From the NCBI GenBank assembly GCA_947575935.1, contig CANPPM010000025.1, positions 1-15,025 on the forward strand: a DNA stretch of 15,025 bases, in the 5' to 3' direction. The first letter of the stretch is position 1; every line of letters starts with the position of its first letter. The position numbers and the translations under genes were made by a program. The notes below the pieces were generated by a model. That model saw only the letters and a program-made list of their open reading frames with translations. It was not told the DNA's origin and did not search any database. Positions 14,231-15,025 of the stretch are shown here, piece by piece. Source of the DNA: an uncultured Butyricicoccus sp. GTDB lineage: Bacteria; Bacillota; Clostridia; Oscillospirales; Butyricicoccaceae.

Positions 14231-14920
14231 TCAGGCCCAGTTTTCCGGCCCTCCTCTTTCCATCGCGGATTTGACCGCCTGCAGATAGGTAAAGATGAGC
14301 CAAAGGTGGATCGCTTCGATCGCAACGCCAAGAACTAGCATAATATTACCGGCCATGGTGATGGTGTCTGCTGCAGCGGCCAGCGCCGCGTCGCCGCCCA
14401 TGGAAGAATTGACGATCAACACACTGATGCCAGTGACGGAAAGCAGAGAGGCAAGGGTACTGATCAGGGCGAGATAAAAGCACCATAGAATCCGCTTGGG
14501 CGGATAATCCAATTGCCGTACCTCACGGAGCTCTTCAAAGCCGGCATACAGTTGGTATTGCATCATCAGCGCCAGCACAAGCACGGCGATGGCAATGACC
14601 AGCAGGACCAGCAGGCTGATGATAGCGCCATCCATCGAGGCAAGGCCGCCGCCGGCGAGCGCGGAGGCAAATGAAATGGTGACGATGAATACAATCAGGA
14701 CAGTCAGCCCCAAATAAATCCAAAATAGGCGAAGCGCTTTGGAAAAGTGGCGGTTTTCATGCCGTAAATGATAAACGGCGGCAATGGTCATGACGCCACC
14801 GGCCAGCGACATGAGACTGCCCAGCAGGGACAGGGATTCAATGTTGGTAATCACCGAGCCGATTGCAGCCAGCGCAATGGCAATAAACATCATCTGAACG
14901 GCTGAATATATTTGTCTCAT
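14231..14920 (-). CDS. Six-helix membrane protein of unknown function
   Basis: 229 residues from the ATG at 14920, with AAGGGGG 8 nt upstream. Hydrophobic segments lie at about 8-26, 30-50, 63-88, 98-122, 144-170 and 186-215, so six membrane spans are likely. There is no signal peptide apart from the first span and no cysteine or histidine cluster, catalytic motif or transporter signature. The loops after spans 2 and 4 (HLRHENRHFSKALRLFWIYLG and EELREVRQL...KRILWCFYLAL) look alike by eye, which suggests two three-helix halves. It is convergent with the small protein gene. Nothing clear is seen upstream (14921-15025) for a promoter. I do not recognise the family. Confidence 0.8.
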   Translation of the reverse strand: MRQIYSAVQMMFIAIALAAIGSVITNIESLSLLGSLMSLAGGVMTIAAVYHLRHENRHFSKALRLFWIYLGLTVLIVFIVTISFASALAGGGLASMDGAIISLLVLLVIAIAVLVLALMMQYQLYAGFEELREVRQLDYPPKRILWCFYLALISTLASLLSVTGISVLIVNSSMGGDAALAAAADTITMAGNIMLVLGVAIEAIHLWLIFTYLQAVKSAMERGGPENWA

Positions 14921-15025
14921 AGAAAGTTCCCCCTTACATATCGAATGAGCGGCGTAGGGATTGGTTAGGAGCCGTTTGAAACATGGAAATATGCACGATG
15001 GCGAGGAATTTTTTCGCCAGACAAA

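Overview
The window reads as chromosomal DNA of a Gram-positive, low-to-moderate-GC anaerobe of the Bacillota (class Clostridia, probably the Oscillospiraceae/Ruminococcaceae side). This is an inference from a PyrR-controlled pyrimidine operon with an RNA attenuator, strong purine-rich Shine-Dalgarno (SD) sequences, a lipoprotein-type PotD, and frequent TTG/GTG starts. No rRNA, tRNA, CRISPR array, insertion sequence or prophage gene was seen.

Layout, left to right. (1) Positions 1-3029, minus strand: an extracytoplasmic cassette. A strong promoter and a ~150-nt leader carrying hairpins and an orphan SD precede a 915-residue secreted protein of unknown function. It is followed 32 nt later by the first 20 codons of another signal-peptide gene that runs off the left edge. 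(2) Positions 3254-7156, minus strand: a complete polyamine (spermidine/putrescine) ABC transporter operon, potA-potB-potC-potD, with its own promoter and terminator. The genes overlap by 4 nt at each junction and all use non-ATG starts. (3) Positions 7260-13682, minus strand: a pyrimidine biosynthesis operon, pyrR-pyrF-carA-carB, led by a promoter, a PyrR-binding RNA hairpin and a classic intrinsic terminator ahead of pyrR, and closed by a hairpin after carB. (4) Positions 13683-14200, plus strand: a 67-residue membrane-anchored protein with two 11-residue repeats and its own terminator, divergent from pyrR. (5) Positions 14231-14920, minus strand: a six-helix membrane protein of unknown function, convergent with the small gene.

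How the genes work together: carbamoyl phosphate synthase (CarA/CarB) makes the precursor at the start of UMP synthesis and PyrF catalyses its last step, while PyrR is expected to sense UMP and stop transcription at the leader terminator when pyrimidines are plentiful. The Pot transporter imports polyamines with ATP (PotA), through PotB/PotC, using the lipoprotein PotD as receptor. The most interesting signals are the PyrR leader (including a possible in-frame translated extension through the terminator), the orphan stabilising-SD-like element in the leader of the big secreted protein, and the uncharacterised secreted and small membrane proteins.
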